A stretch of DNA of 57,500 nucleotides from Adiantum capillus-veneris (GCA_014529385.2 CM043952.1:153621057-153678556), one strand, 5' to 3'; shown: positions 34,151 through 47,818, numbered from the stretch's first letter. The notes: generated by a model from the sequence alone, not told the origin. Numbers and translations: made by a program.

Positions 34151-34600
34151 AGGAAAATTTTGAACTCATTTTTGGGCCTTTTAAGAGTGCCACATCATCA
34201 AAGTTGTACAAAAGAAAGAAACCCGGTAGACCCCTCTAAATATTGCTTAGAACCCCATGATATGACCTATCATTGGAAAGTTCTTGAAAAATGGATTCTA
34301 AAGAGCCAAGGTCCGAAAAGTTTGGATGACTTCTATGAAAGTTATGCCATTTTTTTTCAATCAGCCAGGTTTTGTTACCGTTATGGTAATCTAAAATCAC
34401 CTTTTTCTAGATCTACATGAAGGCAATGTCCGATACATGCATGCTATATATCAATAGATAGCATTTGAAGAGTAGATTCTAAATATCCAACCTCCAACAA
34501 GTTTGGATCTTATTTGCAAAAAATTTACCGATCACCAGTTTTTGAAAGCTATGCCATATCAACAATTCTTACAAGGCCAATTTTTGAGTCCAAACTTTTC
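34151..34600. other. Stretch without a supported gene between the Penelope-like element and copia-1 gag remains
   Basis: No reading frame with recognisable content. Repeated phrases such as AAGTTTGGAT and GGATTCTAAA suggest retrotransposon untranslated sequence, source unclear. Confidence 0.4.
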
Positions 34601-35445
34601 CTAACGTTTAGGAACCTCCAAGGACTCACCTCTACTGTTAATCCCAAGGTCACTGGGCCTTGACTCTATAACCTCTATCCTTGCTTCAGCTCTTTCTTTT
34701 TGTAGTTCTATTATCTGTTGTTGAGCAAGTCTATCTTTTTTTGTAGCTTCTTCTGCTTGATCTACCAACAGCTCTTGCAGAGTACCTAGCTGTATTTGGA
34801 GCTCTTCATGTTCTCTGCAGAGTTCTTGGTCTTGAGCCTTCATTATTTCCTCTACGGCTAGGGGCCCTTCTGCCATTGCATTCTTTGTCTTTGTTCTAGC
34901 TATATTCCTTTTGTAGGATAGTGATTTGTGCTTTCAAAGCTTGCATAGCTAGGCTATCTGCTCCTGCAATTGTCCGTGTAGCCCTCAAGGTTTTTCTGAG
35001 TCTCTTGATTGTCAAGTCTTGGAGCTTTAATTTGCATTTCACCTCTAGCACTTTATCTTTTGCTGCTTCCAGCTCATCCGCCACCCTTTCCTTTTCTTCC
35101 TAGAGATTCTTTACTTCACGCAAAACCTCCACCATTTGTAGTGTTCACAGACAACTTAATCCTCAATGCATGAGCCTGTGCATCTTTTACATCCCAACGA
35201 GCTTCTTCTGTCGTAGGCAAAACAACTCTAACAATAGGAATTGTTGCAGCAAGACCTGCAACATCCTCAACATCGCCTACATGCTCAGAACCAGGACGTA
35301 CATCAATGCCCTGCACAATATTCTAGACACCCTTTGACACAAGAACATGCTACATCATGTAAGCCCACATAGGGTAATTGCCCCCATCCAATCTGTTCTC
35401 AGTAGAAAACATCTTGAACACATGATCTAAGTTGTTGTCGGCCAT
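34601..35445 (-). pseudogene. copia-1 gag remains with a coiled-coil segment
   Basis: From 35445 the minus strand reads MADNNLDHVFKMFST, LDGGNYPMWAYMM, then stops, with the copia Gag phrase ARWDVKDAQAHALRIKLS at about 35200. Downstream (35084-34601) two frames are strongly heptad-like (EEIMKAQDQELCREHEEL, KDKVLEVKCKLKLQDLTI), which is not typical of copia Gag and may come from another element. Broken by several stops. Confidence 0.65.
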
Positions 35446-35809
35446 GGTGAATGCTTGCACCTGATGTGAAAACTATTCGAAAAGAGGAGAAATTAAGCGG
35501 GAACAACACGTGTTATATAGCACAAACCATAGAAGACTGTAAGGGACCTGTTATGCAAAAAACGGCACCGATAGAAATTTTGCATAAAATGACAAAATAG
35601 CCTCCTGCACAATACTGCTTGTAGTGGAAATGAAGACCAAAATGAGCCCGAATCAAAAAATTAAGTAGACTAAGCTCTTTGAGCTTACCCAGAATACTTG
35701 TCGACCTGCGAACACTCACCAAAGCTCACAAAAATCAAAGAGGTGAGCACGTGTGTGCTGAAGTGTTGACAACTAAGCATTGGAGGATGCAACCTGCTTT
35801 GATACCAAT

Positions 35810-36027
35810 TGTTGGAATTAGGGTTGCAGGAAAATACACAGCTTGGAGAAGATGAAGGAAGCTCAAGGAATGCACACAATAGAGGGTGAATTACTTAGTG
35901 TGCAAAGGAAATATAAGTTAGTCCTAGAGTGATGGGTGTATATACAATGCACATGGGAAAAAAACCTCCTAGTGAAGGAAAAAATGCCTTGGCGGTCCAA
36001 AGTGTGTTCACACACATCACTACCACA
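35810..36027 (-). repeat. 5' LTR of copia-1
   Basis: 218 bp, TG to CA, directly followed on the minus strand by two bases and the tRNA-Met-type primer site at 35796-35807. Confidence 0.85.
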
Positions 36028-36085
36028 TCTTCTCTTTTCGAGTCTGTCCTCCCTTGCTGTGCCCTTCCACAAGGTGCTCTTGTGT

Positions 36086-36563
36086 TGCTACAAACGGAGG
36101 CGTAGAGAGCCCTGCAAAAAACTCAAAATAACACAATACAAACCATAAAACGACAAATCTGCATACTTGACGAATCCCATAGCACATAATTAAGACTGCA
36201 CGCAATCAGAGAGAGACAGAGAGCGAGAGATAGCGAGAGAGCACCTATAGATGCACCTCCTAGAGCGGAGTGCTACATCAACACGGTGAGAGAGAAGAGA
36301 GGAGAGGAGAGAAGAAAAGACACAAGCACTAGGTTCGATCTCCCCCCGTGCAAGAGTGATCATTTCCCTCTTGCACGTATTTATTTATAAATTCTTCAAT
36401 GCTAAAAAATGAATAAACATTGGCCGGCCGGGCATAAATGGCCATAGCTCATAATAATGAGCACTTGAATAATAAGTGTACATAAAATGTGATATCCTCG
36501 CTTAGCCTTAGCTTTTGCCACCTGTCGGTTGCAATAAATAAACAATTATTAATTTCCATTACA
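36086..36563 (-). repeat. 3' LTR of the 36086-48816 element
   Basis: 478 bp, similar throughout to 48344-48816 with many substitutions and small indels. Includes GA-rich and GAGAGAAGAGAGGAGAGG runs. Confidence 0.85.
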
Positions 36564-36969
36564 TACCTCTCCCGTTAGAAAGAAATTGTTATCTGCAAAC
36601 TATACTTGTAAAGAAACATGGTTAGTATTTTGCGATAGAAATATCACATATTAAAAGAACAAAAACTTAAACAATATTGTTTATGCCTATCGTCATCCAT
36701 ATACTACCTATTCTAGTGCCCCATACCACTAGAATAAGCACTATATGTCATACTCTGATGAATCAGGATATCATTTGTCACACTCATTGTTTAGTAAATC
36801 TCATAAATCTCAAACTATCCAATCTTATAAATACTGTCCCAAAAGGAAATCATTAGATACCAATTCCAAATCCAAGATATAAGTCCAAATCCAATTCACT
36901 GTCATTATATACTCGGGTTAACAAAATCATACTAGTGATAGTGGTGGCCAACCATCGCATGATTTTGTG

Positions 36970-37140
36970 ATCAATGTTGCCTCAAACGGCGACAAATCTA
37001 CACCAATGAGATGTGTTGCCTAAATTGACGAATTTGCACTAATGCTGCCTAAATGGGCGAATCTGCAATTTGTTGGTGATGTCTAAATCGACGGATCTGC
37101 ACGTATAAATGATGTTGCCTAAATTGACAATTCTACACTA
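36970..37140. repeat. Degenerate tandem repeat, unit about 35-45 bp
   Basis: Four or five drifting copies of a unit like TTGCCTAAATTGACGAATC followed by TGCACTAATG. Confidence 0.6.
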
Positions 37141-37629
37141 GGATGAGCATGTACACACTACCTAAATTGGAAAATATGTGTTCACGTGACCAATCGACTA
37201 GACTACTTGTTCGAAACAAAATTGGAGTATGCGTAGGTGCCAAAGTACTTACGAACTATGCCATAAAATCTAATATCTAGCCAACCTTATTTTCTCATAT
37301 TAAACTGACCATTTAATGTGGAGAATAAATGGGAACAAGGGTTAGAATATAGACATGTGCTTATGGATCTATCTCACACGGGGCCAAGGTTAAAGTGGTC
37401 CAAATGAGAGATGGTCTGCTAAAGAGCAATGCTACCAGCTTAAAGACCTTAGGGTTAGCTTCATTAAGGACCTCCAAAAGTTAGTGTTAAAAAGTCCTTT
37501 GACCTTAGGCAAGACCTTAAGCAAGCTAGGGCTGACCTTGAGGTGGGAAGCATGAGGTGCTTGTAGTGCTTGCTAACTAAGGTGCTTAAGGTGTCTGTGG
37601 GAACCTTACCCTAGCTTGACGTTCTTCTC

Positions 37630-37765
37630 ATGCTTAAATGACTAAGGTTTTTCGAAGTGTTCAATTCAAACACGATCTCTCAAGAGGCATAAACAATTTT
37701 CACGCTTAAATGACTAAGGTGCTTGAAGTGTTCAATTCAAACATGATATCTTAAGAAGCATAAAA
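37630..37765. repeat. Tandem duplication, unit about 72 bp
   Basis: The phrase AATGACTAAGGT, then GAAGTGTTCAATTCAAACA and TAAGAAGCATAAA-like sequence, occurs twice in direct order. Confidence 0.7.
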
Positions 37766-40389
37766 GACACATGTCAAGATCCTCCCCATGTGGCACTCAT
37801 GATGTGCTTGAATCCAATTGGATAGGATTTAAGACTAGTCCTATAATTGGACACTAAAGTGTCCTAAGACACTAAAGTGTTCTGTTTTCCTACCAAGTTT
37901 CAGCAATTTATTTGTCAAGCTAGAAAGAATTTTTATACACCTTGCTTCTACATTAGGTTGGTTATGAGGAAAAGAAAACCTTAGATTTTTCTGCATGCCA
38001 AGATACAATCTCTGTGGAGAGAATTATGGTAAGTTCTTAGCTATAAATTTTAGTAAAATTTCAAGCTCTTTTGCCAAAAAAATCATAAAATTCTTATATC
38101 TTTTTGTAGAGATGGCCTTTTTTATGTTTATAAAAGTAAAGTGTTGGTACCTAGTGCTAAAAAACAATAGAATGCCCTTCAAAGACTAGTTTCCATGTCA
38201 CACGTAAGTTATAAACACAATTTCATACTTTAGCATGTGCTGAATAAGAGCATAATTTTGGTCTTCAAAAGGCCCCCTCATGGAATTGGGGCTATTCTAG
38301 TGTAGTTTGACAACTAAAAATGACTTTATATGTCAAAACCAAGAAAGTACGTATTTTTTTGGCTCCCTAACTCTGTTAAATCTCATTGCTTGAACTCTAT
38401 CTTGAAATTTTTATCGTGCCAAAACTCTTAAAAATCTTATGTTCTCCATAATAACATTGAAACCAAGGTTTTAGGTGCTGCAATTGTGTCTGTAACATGT
38501 ACTTTGATACTTTTAGTGGATCTACGTGTAAAGTTTGATATTATTTGAGGTTTTGAACGCTTATGTCCCAAGAATGAAAATACCAAAGTTTTCTCTTACG
38601 CAGTTTTGAATATTTGAAATAATCCAATTATTGTTGCATAGCAAAGCCCTTCTCCTTGCCACCTTGAGTCCTCAATGGAGAGGGTAAGCAACGTATCACT
38701 TTCTAAAACTCACAAATACATCAACAACATATTTTTCTTTGTATACAACGATATGCTTGAGATGGCCATATCAAACACGTAGAGCTTTCCATTATTTTAT
38801 ATACTCGAAATTATTTTTTTTTCACATGAAACTTTCAATTACCAATAGCAAAATTGTGGAAAAATCACGTAAAATTTTCTACAAGGTCGCTTCATTTTTT
38901 CTTGAGCTTATAAAGTTGATTACTTCAAAGCATCAATCGCAGTCTTACGAGGGTCAACTTGATGAGTATAGTTAATGATCGTGGTAGCTTCTAAAATGCA
39001 AGGTTATTAAAAGACTCTCTAACTGACATATTTAATCATATCAAGAGGGTTTTCTTAAATATACCGTCTGATGAAAGTAGCATTTAATTTAAAATTGTGA
39101 AAAAAGGACACTTGAGTGTCCTGTTTTGGCACCAAACTAGTGTTAAAGGAGTCCAATGAGAATTTAGATGAATAAAATAAATAATTAAATTCTTTCTCTC
39201 AAAGAGGAAAAAGAAGACACATATCCAAATGATATAATTAAACAATACAAAAGAGAGAGAGAGGGAGAGAGGGGTGGACCAAGCATGAGAGGGGGTATAC
39301 TCTCCCACTCTCTCTCTCTCTCACTCACTCATTGTGTGAAGTGCAAAGGCTAGTTGAGAAATTGAGAGCCTTCACCAACACTCTTGGCTATGGAATGAAA
39401 ATCCAACCAAGAGCCATGCTTCAATGCTTAAGCTTTCCATCTTGTTCATCTTCATTACTATGCTAAGAAAGAAGAGTCATGATAAGTGAGGAACTATTTC
39501 TTTCTCCTATGAATGATTCTTCTTCCTCTTCCCTACCCTTCATTCCCTGCTAGCTCTCTCCACCTTCAAAGGTGTTTAAGGCCTTGGGACCAAGGCTCGG
39601 GATAGTTAATGCTGCTTTTTGCAAAGTTTATGTTATGCTCGTGATACAAGAATCTTTCGATCTTCATAGCATCACCAAGGTCACAAGGAACACAAAGATT
39701 GTATTGTACCAAGTCTCTCTTTATGGGAGAATCTATAATACCAACGCCTATTGGAGGGGGGACCGGCTCCAAGTAAATCCGGTCCTCAACTATTGTCATG
39801 TTCTCTAATACTCTCTCTTGAAAAAGTATTGTTCATGCCAAGTTAATTAAGTACTATGTTTATGTTGCTACCATCAATTGAGTTCACCCTCTATGTTCTC
39901 AAAGTAGTCTCACAAAAATCTCACTCAATTCTCTTAATTCTACTATTCTCAAAGTTCATAGGCCATTTCCATTACATTGATATTAGAGAATTCGGTTCCT
40001 CTTTTCTTGCTTAAGAAGAGGGGTCCTTAAGTATCCTATTAATGGTTGATTTTTTTAATTATATTAGGGTTAGTGGGACAGGGATCTATTATCAATTTTG
40101 TTGAGCCCAGTATGTGGGATATGGTGCACACCTTGAGAGCTTTGGTCTTAATAATGGGGTCTTTTTAGACTTGCCTACAGCTTTACCATTATCGAGCCAT
40201 AAGAAGTCCAAAAGGAGCTAGCCCTCGACAATTCTGCAATATTAGACCCACTCCACTACTATCTATAATTAACCAATTTAAGCCGTGGGTGTAGATACTT
40301 AAGTGCGGATTTTCAAAGGCTAAGAGGAGTAGCAACTAAGGTTTTGAACTTTCAAGAATAAACTAAGTAAACACATAGGTATAATTAGC

Positions 40390-41690
40390 ATGGCTGACAA
40401 TAACCAAGAGAGTATAATGAACATTGATAACTTTGATTTTGCACATGAAGGTGCTAATGATGATGCCCCCATGTTTGTCAATTATCTTGTTACTAGGTTG
40501 CAGCAAGCTATGGGAAAACCCTGCTTTGCAAGCCGAAGTTACTCAATAACTTCTTGCCTATGGGATTTACCTTCCTCTCCAAGAGGAGAGAGAGAGCTAA
40601 GGAGGCCTCTTGATGAAACTCTCAAAAGAAGACTCTCTCCCATACGAGAGGAATCCAAATAACAAGAAAGTAATGAATCCCTAAGTTCCTCTAAAGTTGT
40701 GGCTCCACCAAGACGGCAGTCTAGACGATCTCCAATTCCTCCCAAGAGGAAACGGTCAACACACAGTCCTTCTCCTAATCACTCCGAAAGGGAAGAGAGG
40801 AAACAAAGGATGAAAAGGTCAAGAAAGAGGTCACCCGCTTCTCCTTCTTCTTCACCTTCCTCCTCTTTTGACGAAAGATATGGCTATTCTCCCAGAGAAT
40901 ATAAGAGGGGAAGACATTGCAAATCATACCCTGCATGGCGAAGGTCACAAAAGATCAAGAAGTTCAAAGAGGGAGGAAAGAGTATCTCTTTTCTCACCTA
41001 TGATGGCAGTACCTTTGGTGCCACCGACAAAGTATTGGCCTTCATCCAGCAATTTGATGGGGTCTTTGGAGATGAGGGCTTCACGGAGTCCTCCAAGCTA
41101 CGCCATGTAGTTATGCACTTCTAGAAATTGGCTCGTAAATGGTGGGCTAGCCTTCACGGCAACAACAAAGTCCCAAAGACATGGAAAGCTCTACGAGTTT
41201 CCATCATGAAGCAATTCTTTGCAATCGATGCAAAGGACAAAGTACTTACCGAATGGTGCAGTTTGAAGCTTCTCTCCCATGAGTCTATTCACAAATATGT
41301 GGACAAGTTTTGGGATTTACATCTCAAGGCTATTGTCTTCCAAAAGATAGACTTCACCGAGAAAAAGCAACAATTTGTGCGGGATTACCTGAAGAAATGA
41401 CCGAGTATGTCAACTCCCAATGGCTTGGTTCTATCATCGAAATAATTCACCACACCATGGATGCTTCCCGCATGAATTTCCAACAAGGGGCTAGACAAAA
41501 GGTCAAGCCCATGGAAAACAAAGACAAAAGTGATACAAAGGGAAAAACAATGCCCAAAATTCTTCCCAAGGCAATTCTAGTAACAACAACAACAATCGGT
41601 CCAAGGAGAAGGGAGTTTATAGGTAAAAACAAACTCTCTCCTGAAGAGCTTGAAGCTTTCTACAAGGACCAGAAGTGTTTTAAGTGAGGG
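40390..41690 (+). pseudogene. gag of the plus-strand Ty3, broken
   Basis: The N-terminal piece MADNNQESIMNIDNFDFAHE is in one frame, then from 40699 a Ser/Arg-rich part and the capsid segment (FKEGGKSISFLTYDGSTFGA, VSIMKQFFAIDAKDKVL). Stops occur at 40660 and 41122. The single zinc knuckle has its second Cys codon changed to a stop (near 41685), and a frame change lies near 41320-41400. Confidence 0.85.
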
Positions 41691-41846
41691 GAGCAAGGAC
41701 ATGACTATTGTTCTTGCCCCAAGAGAAATGCCCACAGTGAGACTCCTAAAGCTTCCACCATCGAAGCTCCAAAAGAGGATGCTCATTACAAAAGATAACC
41801 TCTATCCTATGCTTGGGGAAAGGTAAGGGAACATGATGCCTTCATC

Positions 41847-43640
41847 TTGTTTGACCTTGGCTCTATTCACAACTTCATATCAACGGAGTTGGCCACCAAG
41901 TTGGACATTCAAGCTTTTCAGATGGGAGATACTGTAACTATTGACACAACTTTCAAGGGACAACAAGCCTCCGTTACTCCCTTGATTGGGAAGTTGAGGC
42001 TTCGTGTCCAAAGCTATGTCGACAAAGAATACTTTTTTATTTGTCCTCTCCAACATGAGAATGCTATCCTAGGGGCACCATGGTTCAACCACATGGCTAC
42101 CAACATGAAGTTCCCTGAAAGGAGAATCTACTTCACGTACAAGGGAAATAACATGTATATAGATGCTAATGAGTCTGGTCATACTATACCACTTGTAAAT
42201 TCACCATTTTTTGATAAGTCAATGAAAAGCTCGGTTTTTGCGTACATGATTTTTGTCAAAGAATCCACTAATGACGCTAATGATTTATCAAATGAAAATG
42301 GTAGGAATCAAGAAGAGTTAGACTTATCTATTTTTCTAAATGGGTTCCAAGATGTTTTTATTAATGATATCCCTATGGACTAACCTCCAAAATGAGGAGA
42401 TGATGACCATCGAATTGAGCTCCTACTAGGAAGCTCACCGCCTAACAAGCCTCCTTATCGATTTTCCCTAGCTCAACAAGAGGAGATCATGAGGCAAGTA
42501 CAAGAATTGGTAGACAAAGAGATGGTGAGGCCTAGCTCCTCTCCCTTTTGTTCTCCAATCCTTTTAGTGAAAAAGAAAGATGGTACATATCGTATGTGTG
42601 TGGACTATCGAGTACTAAACCATTTCACTAACCAAAAACAAATTTCTTGTTCCTCGAGTAGAAGATCTATTTGATAAGCTACAAGGCTCTACCTACTTCC
42701 ATAGGATTGACCTTAAAAGTGGCTATCATCAAATAAGGATAGTGGATGAAGATATCATAAAGACCGTGTTTCATACAATGTTTGTTCTTTATGAATATCT
42801 AGCCATGCCTTTTGGCTTGACCAATGCACTAGCCACATTCAATCATTTGATGGAGAAAATATTTAGACCCTACCGCAAGTTGACTGGAGTGTTCTTTGAT
42901 GATATCATCATCTACTCCAAGTCCTTCAAGGAACACAAGAAACATCTCCAGGTGATTTTTCAAGCATTGAGGGAGAACAAGCTTTTTCTCAACCAAAAGA
43001 AAAGCGAATTTTTCCTTCAAGAGATTCAATACTTAGGTCATACTATCTCTCAAGATGGTATCCGTATGGATCCATCAAAGTTAAGGTAATAAAAGCATGG
43101 CCTAATCCAAGGAATCTACATGAGCTAAGAAGCTTTATTGGTATGTGTGCATACTATAGACGCTTCATAGAAATTTTCTCTCAAATAGCAGGACCATTAC
43201 ATGACTTAACAAATAAGAACATTAAGTATTTATGGACTGCTAAGGAGAAAAATGCTTTTGACAAGCTCAAAGAGAAACTTACCTCTCAACCAATCCTCAT
43301 GCTTCCGAATCTCTCAAAACCATTTGAGGTCCAATGTGATGCTTGTGGTGATTGTCTTGGAGCAGCCTTGCTTCAAGAAGAGCATGCCATAGCATATGAG
43401 AACCGAAGGCTCAATATGGATGAACGAGTCTTGGGCATTTATGAAAAAGAGCTTTTATCTATTCTACATGTCCTAGACACATGGAAGCACTATTTATTGA
43501 GGACTCCATTCATTTTGCAAACGGACCACCAAAGTCTCAAGTACTTCATGAGAGATGCAAACCAAGTTTTCCGACAAACAAATAAGGTGGAAAATTTTTC
43601 TTTCGCAATTTTATTTTCATATTGCTCACATTGCTGGTAA
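41847..43640 (+). pseudogene. Protease, reverse transcriptase and RNase H of the plus-strand Ty3
   Basis: Protease FDLGSIHNFISTELATK has Leu where the active-site Ser or Thr of D(S/T)G is expected, so it is probably inactive. Reverse transcriptase pieces: [17 protein letters not shown] (42570-42620), MPFGLTNALATFNHLM and FFDDIIIYSKSF (42800-42930), and YLGHTISQDGI. RNase H: FEVQCDACGDCLGAALLQ and LQTDHQSLKYFM. Stops and frame changes lie near 42381, 42640, 43087 and 43595. Confidence 0.85.
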
Positions 43641-44575
43641 GCACAATCAAGTGGCCAATGCACTTTCACGACGACCAAAAAGTTAATGCGCTGTCTATTG
43701 TAGCTCACAATGATCTATCTTCTATGATAGATGAGTATGCTACTGACCCTGACTTTAAAGATGTAATGTCAGCCCTTCTTTGGGAAGAAAGAGGAATTAT
43801 TCACCTTGCAGGATGGTTATCTTCTCCATGGCAATAGGCTATGTGTTACCCACTCCCTTTGTGAGAAAGTCATGTATGAGTCCCATGCTCCTCCCTATGC
43901 GGGACATAGAGGCATTCAACCTACTCTTCAAGGAGTAGAGAAGCACTTCTATTGGCCTCCCATGAAAGTGGACATACAAGAGTATGTTTTAAAATGTGTG
44001 GTATGCCAAAAGATTAAGTATGATAGAGGGAAGAAACCTGGATTACTCCAGCCATTGCCAATCCCTAATTCACCATAGGAGAGTATATCCATGGATTTTA
44101 TCTTTGGAGTACCCAAGTCTATCCATGGGAATACGGGAATATGGACAATAGTTGATAGTTTTAGCAAGCAAGCACACTTTATTCCTGTCAAAAAGACTAC
44201 TAAGGCACACCAAATGGCAACCCTCTTCATATTTCATCTTTTCAAACACCATGGATTACCAACATCCATCGTGTCATATAGAGATCCTAGAATGACTATT
44301 ATTTTTTGAAAAGGTCTCTTTGAAAATCTTAGTACAAGATTGAATTTCTCTTTGGCTTATCACCCACAAACGGATGGCCAAAGTGAGATAGTCAAGCTTA
44401 CGATACTTGATCTACTAAAGACTTATGTTACAGAAGTAGATCAACACTCACAATGAGAGAAGTACTTACCCCTTGTAGAGTATGTGTACAATAATACTAT
44501 CCATACTACTACGAGAAAAGCATCTTTTGAGATCATATAAGGAAGACCTAAATATAGCCTCATGCACAAGCGCCT
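43640..44575 (+). pseudogene. Integrase of the plus-strand Ty3
   Basis: Zinc region at 43806-44078 (YAGHRGIQPTLQGVEKHF, CVVCQKIKYDRGKK). Catalytic core at 44091-44440 (SMDFIFGVPKS with the first Asp; YRDPRM where DRDP is usual, so the second Asp context is altered; HPQTDGQSEIV with Glu). Stops at 44078, 44308 and 44454. The C-terminal domain is missing. Confidence 0.85.
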
Positions 44576-45256
44576 TTTTGGCGATACAGGATTTTGGATA
44601 TGTCGGGGATCATGCTGAATAAGTCTCGTAGCACGGCTAGTAGGTTGGGATGTAAATGGATGCATCAAAATCACCCAAAGAAACCTTGGGGATCTATTTG
44701 ATGAGCTTTGAGCTACAAAACCTGGTCATCAATAGATTATACATTCACTGAATGGGAATGACCACTAAAGGGCAAGAAGCTGAGATTTTTTATTTTTATT
44801 TTGTTGTTATTGCACAAAAAAAAGAAATGAGGGACTGGGAGAGTCCATTTGTAGCTGACATCAACAGTCGAAGATGTAAAAGTTTGAGCAGAGAGAAGCG
44901 TGAGAGGTACAGGGCGAGGTGGTCAATGGAGGAGGAGGCGGCAGGGTTGTGGCCTTGTTTGGCAAAAGCGGCCAATGTAGCTTGTATGAGGCCCTTCGTT
45001 GTCTCCTACTTGCACCACGTGTACCTCCCATATGATGCTATCCATGCAGCTCAGAAATATTAGCATCGAATCACTGCTCCCACTAGTGCTCACCATCTCA
45101 ACATCGATCAACATATGCGTTAGCGGAGATGATCTCTTCAAGCTTGGGCCAAATAAATGAAAAATTGTTCAAATCAATCTCATAAATTGTTGTGCTTTTT
45201 CATACGATGTTGTGTTACGAAGGGGATGAAGTAGGAGTGTGGTGGTTGCATGTTCA

Positions 45257-45313
<57 letters not shown>

Positions 45314-45449
45314 CATGGGAGTTGGGTGATGGCCGATGACTATTGTAAGCAAGAGGAGGATCTGTTCTTTCATAGGCTACCATCCATTTTCTATGACATG
45401 TTGTAAGCCCATAAGAACTCCTGGTTCGCCTTCTCTAGCTCGCTCCAAA

Positions 45450-45495
<46 letters not shown>

Positions 45496-46511
45496 GCTCA
45501 AAGCTACGAATTTGATGAGTGTTGCATGGAGGTTGGTGGAATCCAAAGTGAGAGCGAAAGCTATCAGCCCCCACAGGTTGGGAAGTGTGGTCGGCGGCAT
45601 ATATGGTCAGCTGATGAGTTCTGGACGCGCATGCAAAAAGGGGATTAGTGTGTGTGGGTAATAGCTAAGAAGGGAGAGAGTGAGTTGAATGACATCTGGA
45701 TCCTTGGTTGTTAGTTTCTAGTGTTTCATTGGGAGGATTTGTGGGAGGGGGGCGGGGCATAGCCTATCAGGTTTGGAGCATGGATGCATGTACCAACCAC
45801 CACCCATGGTTGGTAGCTCTACGATGACATCTGTTGTCTAACGGCGTTGTTCGAAAGTGCTGCTACTGCACGTTGCACAAGTGCCGAAACTAGCGGCATC
45901 TACCCTCATTATGTTGCTACTAACGAGAGTGCTATTGTGATAGGTGCATGGTTTTAATTGTGTCCCTGTTGAAATTGTCGACGCGACGGTTGCCCACAAC
46001 TGCGTATAGATGCCATCAATGTCACTTTTTTTTCCTTCCTTTAAAAGAATAATGAATAAAATCATAAGTTTTTTGTTGGGTCACGTCCCACTGTGACAAA
46101 TGGTATCCCTATATGATGTATCAGTTGATGGAATGGGTCTAAGTGATCTCTCTAGACTAATGGTCCCTTACACCTTAGAAACACTCTTATTTTTTATTCT
46201 TTATCTATTCTCCACTCAGATATTGGGGTAACTGCAAGAGCATCTCTTCTTCTTCTTCTACTACTATTGCAATTTATCCAACTCTTTTTCCTACGTGTAT
46301 ATATATATATATATCTATCCGATGTAATTAAGTAGTTTTATTAAACACATGCTACTTCACTACTTTATTAACAATTTTCAATACTATTATTCTAAAAAAA
46401 TTATCGCTATATTGAGTTTATATAAATTTTCTTAACAATATATGATATTTTATTCTCGCTATCCTACAGTGGTTGGTTTCTATCATCATCGACTCAAGAG
46501 GAGTTACCAAG
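44576..46511. other. Stretch without a supported gene, with GA microsatellites
   Basis: (GA)n at 45260-45308 and 45454-45491. The frames crossing them are repeat translations. Part is probably untranslated sequence of the surrounding LTR elements. Confidence 0.55.
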
Positions 46512-46783
46512 GATGTTGTTGAGTATAGCCTATAAGGGATGATGGCGAAGTGGACGAACAGTCGTGGTGCACGTGCAGGGCAACGAGATGGAGAGAGAGA
46601 GGGAGAGAAATTGACACAGCAAAAGAGACAAAAAATAACACGCTATATTTTTTGAGTTGCGTTGAAGTCCTACATTTAAAGTTAGCCATGCACACTTCTA
46701 AATGAAGTGGAGTTCTTTTGCATGCTCCAAGGAGATGTTCCCATCGTCTGACACACACAAAATTCAGGCTTGAATACCCAACA

Positions 46784-47818
46784 ACCCCCCTCTCAAGCCC
46801 AAACCACTGACTATGATACGACTTGATACATACCATGGCAGAGTCCAATCACCTGAAACCATGAGTAGAAGTCCCCACCTTTGACAATAACATAGCAAAC
46901 AACTATCAATGTGAGACAAACTAGAACTTGACCAAACAACAAAGGGGCGGTCTTACCACTTTTTATTTTCATGGCGGTGTCTATAATCCTATACAACATT
47001 TTGACTGCATGGCAATAACTGACAAATTCAAGGCTAACACAAAGCTTTGTATGATTGTTTTGACAATAGACAAAAGATGACAAATTTATGACACTAAATT
47101 GGCACAAAAAAAGTTTGTGAAAGCTTGTATTGCAGTCTCGAAGCACATCTTTATGTGTTGCAGCTGCTGATATGCCGAGTGCTTGAAGCAAATAGTTGAA
47201 AGAATCTTCACTAGATTTATTTCTAGCTTCAATTGGTCGAAAAAATCTCGAATCGATCTGCATATGTGTATTTCTTCTTGTGACTGCTTCGTCTATGCCG
47301 TTGCCAAGTATTGTCGGTGTCGACCGCTGCGGACAAGTTTGTAAGCTTCTTTGTAGTGTGCCTTTTGAGAAGCTTGGAAAATCCTCTACTCTACACATTT
47401 TTTTGAAATGCATGCAAAATTCCCAAGTGGCTCCTACAGACAACATTTTGATATGCTGCAAAAATTGCCTCACGAGCAGCCTTTTGAGATGCTAGCAAAA
47501 ACTGCCTCACTAGTAGCTTTTTGAGATGCTATCGAAGACACTGCCTCAACCCTCTGCAACAACAACGTTTTGATATGCTTGAACTATTGCCTACTAGCAG
47601 TTTTTTTCTATGCAGTGTTTTGATATGCTCAGCGACTCCCAATTTTCCTTGCACTATGGATAGCTTTTTGAGATACAGTCCGCCTTGCCTGTGACGACGT
47701 CCACCTTGCCTAGGGCAGCCACCACTAAGCGTCTTGAGATGCTGCCGGTGCTCCTTGCCTATCCGAGGTTGCTGCACTAGCCAACGCCCTCACCATCGAC
47801 CTAGGCTCTGATAACAGG
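46784..47818 (-). other. Interior of the small LTR element
   Basis: A 220-residue minus-strand frame (47473-46811) spans much of it but matches no Gag or Pol pattern, and its C-terminal hydrophobic stretch has no partner; it is probably fortuitous. Plus-strand 47440-47700 has repeated TTTTGAGATGCT and TTTTGATATGCT phrases spaced 50-70 bp apart. Confidence 0.5.

Larger units (their letters stand above)
24927..36027 (-). mobile_element. Ty1/copia element (copia-1), minus strand, degenerate, host of two further insertions
   Basis: The LTRs are 24927-25142 (3') and 35810-36027 (5'); both run TGTT(A/G)GAATTAG to ACTACCACA. The primer site beside the 5' LTR is TGGTATCAAAGC, a variant of the initiator tRNA-Met type. 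A G-rich tract precedes the 3' LTR (about 25150-25170). Pol remains lie at 25143-28206 and a gag start at 35445. A plus-strand copia and a Penelope-like element sit between. Target duplications are weak (CCTTG against TCTTC). Confidence 0.85.
36564..39969. other. AT-rich stretch without a supported gene
   Basis: Interior of the 36086-48816 LTR element plus, toward the right, probable LTR or leader of the plus-strand Ty3. No frame has recognisable content. Two local repeats are listed separately. Confidence 0.5.
39970..44575 (+). mobile_element. Degenerate Ty3-type retrotransposon, plus strand, truncated
   Basis: Gag, protease, reverse transcriptase, RNase H and integrase follow in Ty3 order on the plus strand. 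A possible, poorly conserved tRNA-Met-type primer site (TTGATATTAGAG) lies near 39979. Coding stops after the integrase core, near 44575, with no 3' LTR found. Its gag is the same family as the fragment at 15005-15664. Confidence 0.85.

Noticed and set aside
34601-35084. Independent coiled-coil gene
   Set aside because: Two short frames in decayed retrotransposon sequence, with no splice pattern or start context that would support a separate gene.
36970-37140. CRISPR-like array
   Set aside because: The units drift, spacers are not unique and the setting is eukaryotic; it is a degenerate tandem repeat.
46811-47473. 220-residue minus-strand frame
   Set aside because: No Gag or Pol pattern, no homologue recognised, and it sits in the interior of a non-autonomous LTR element.
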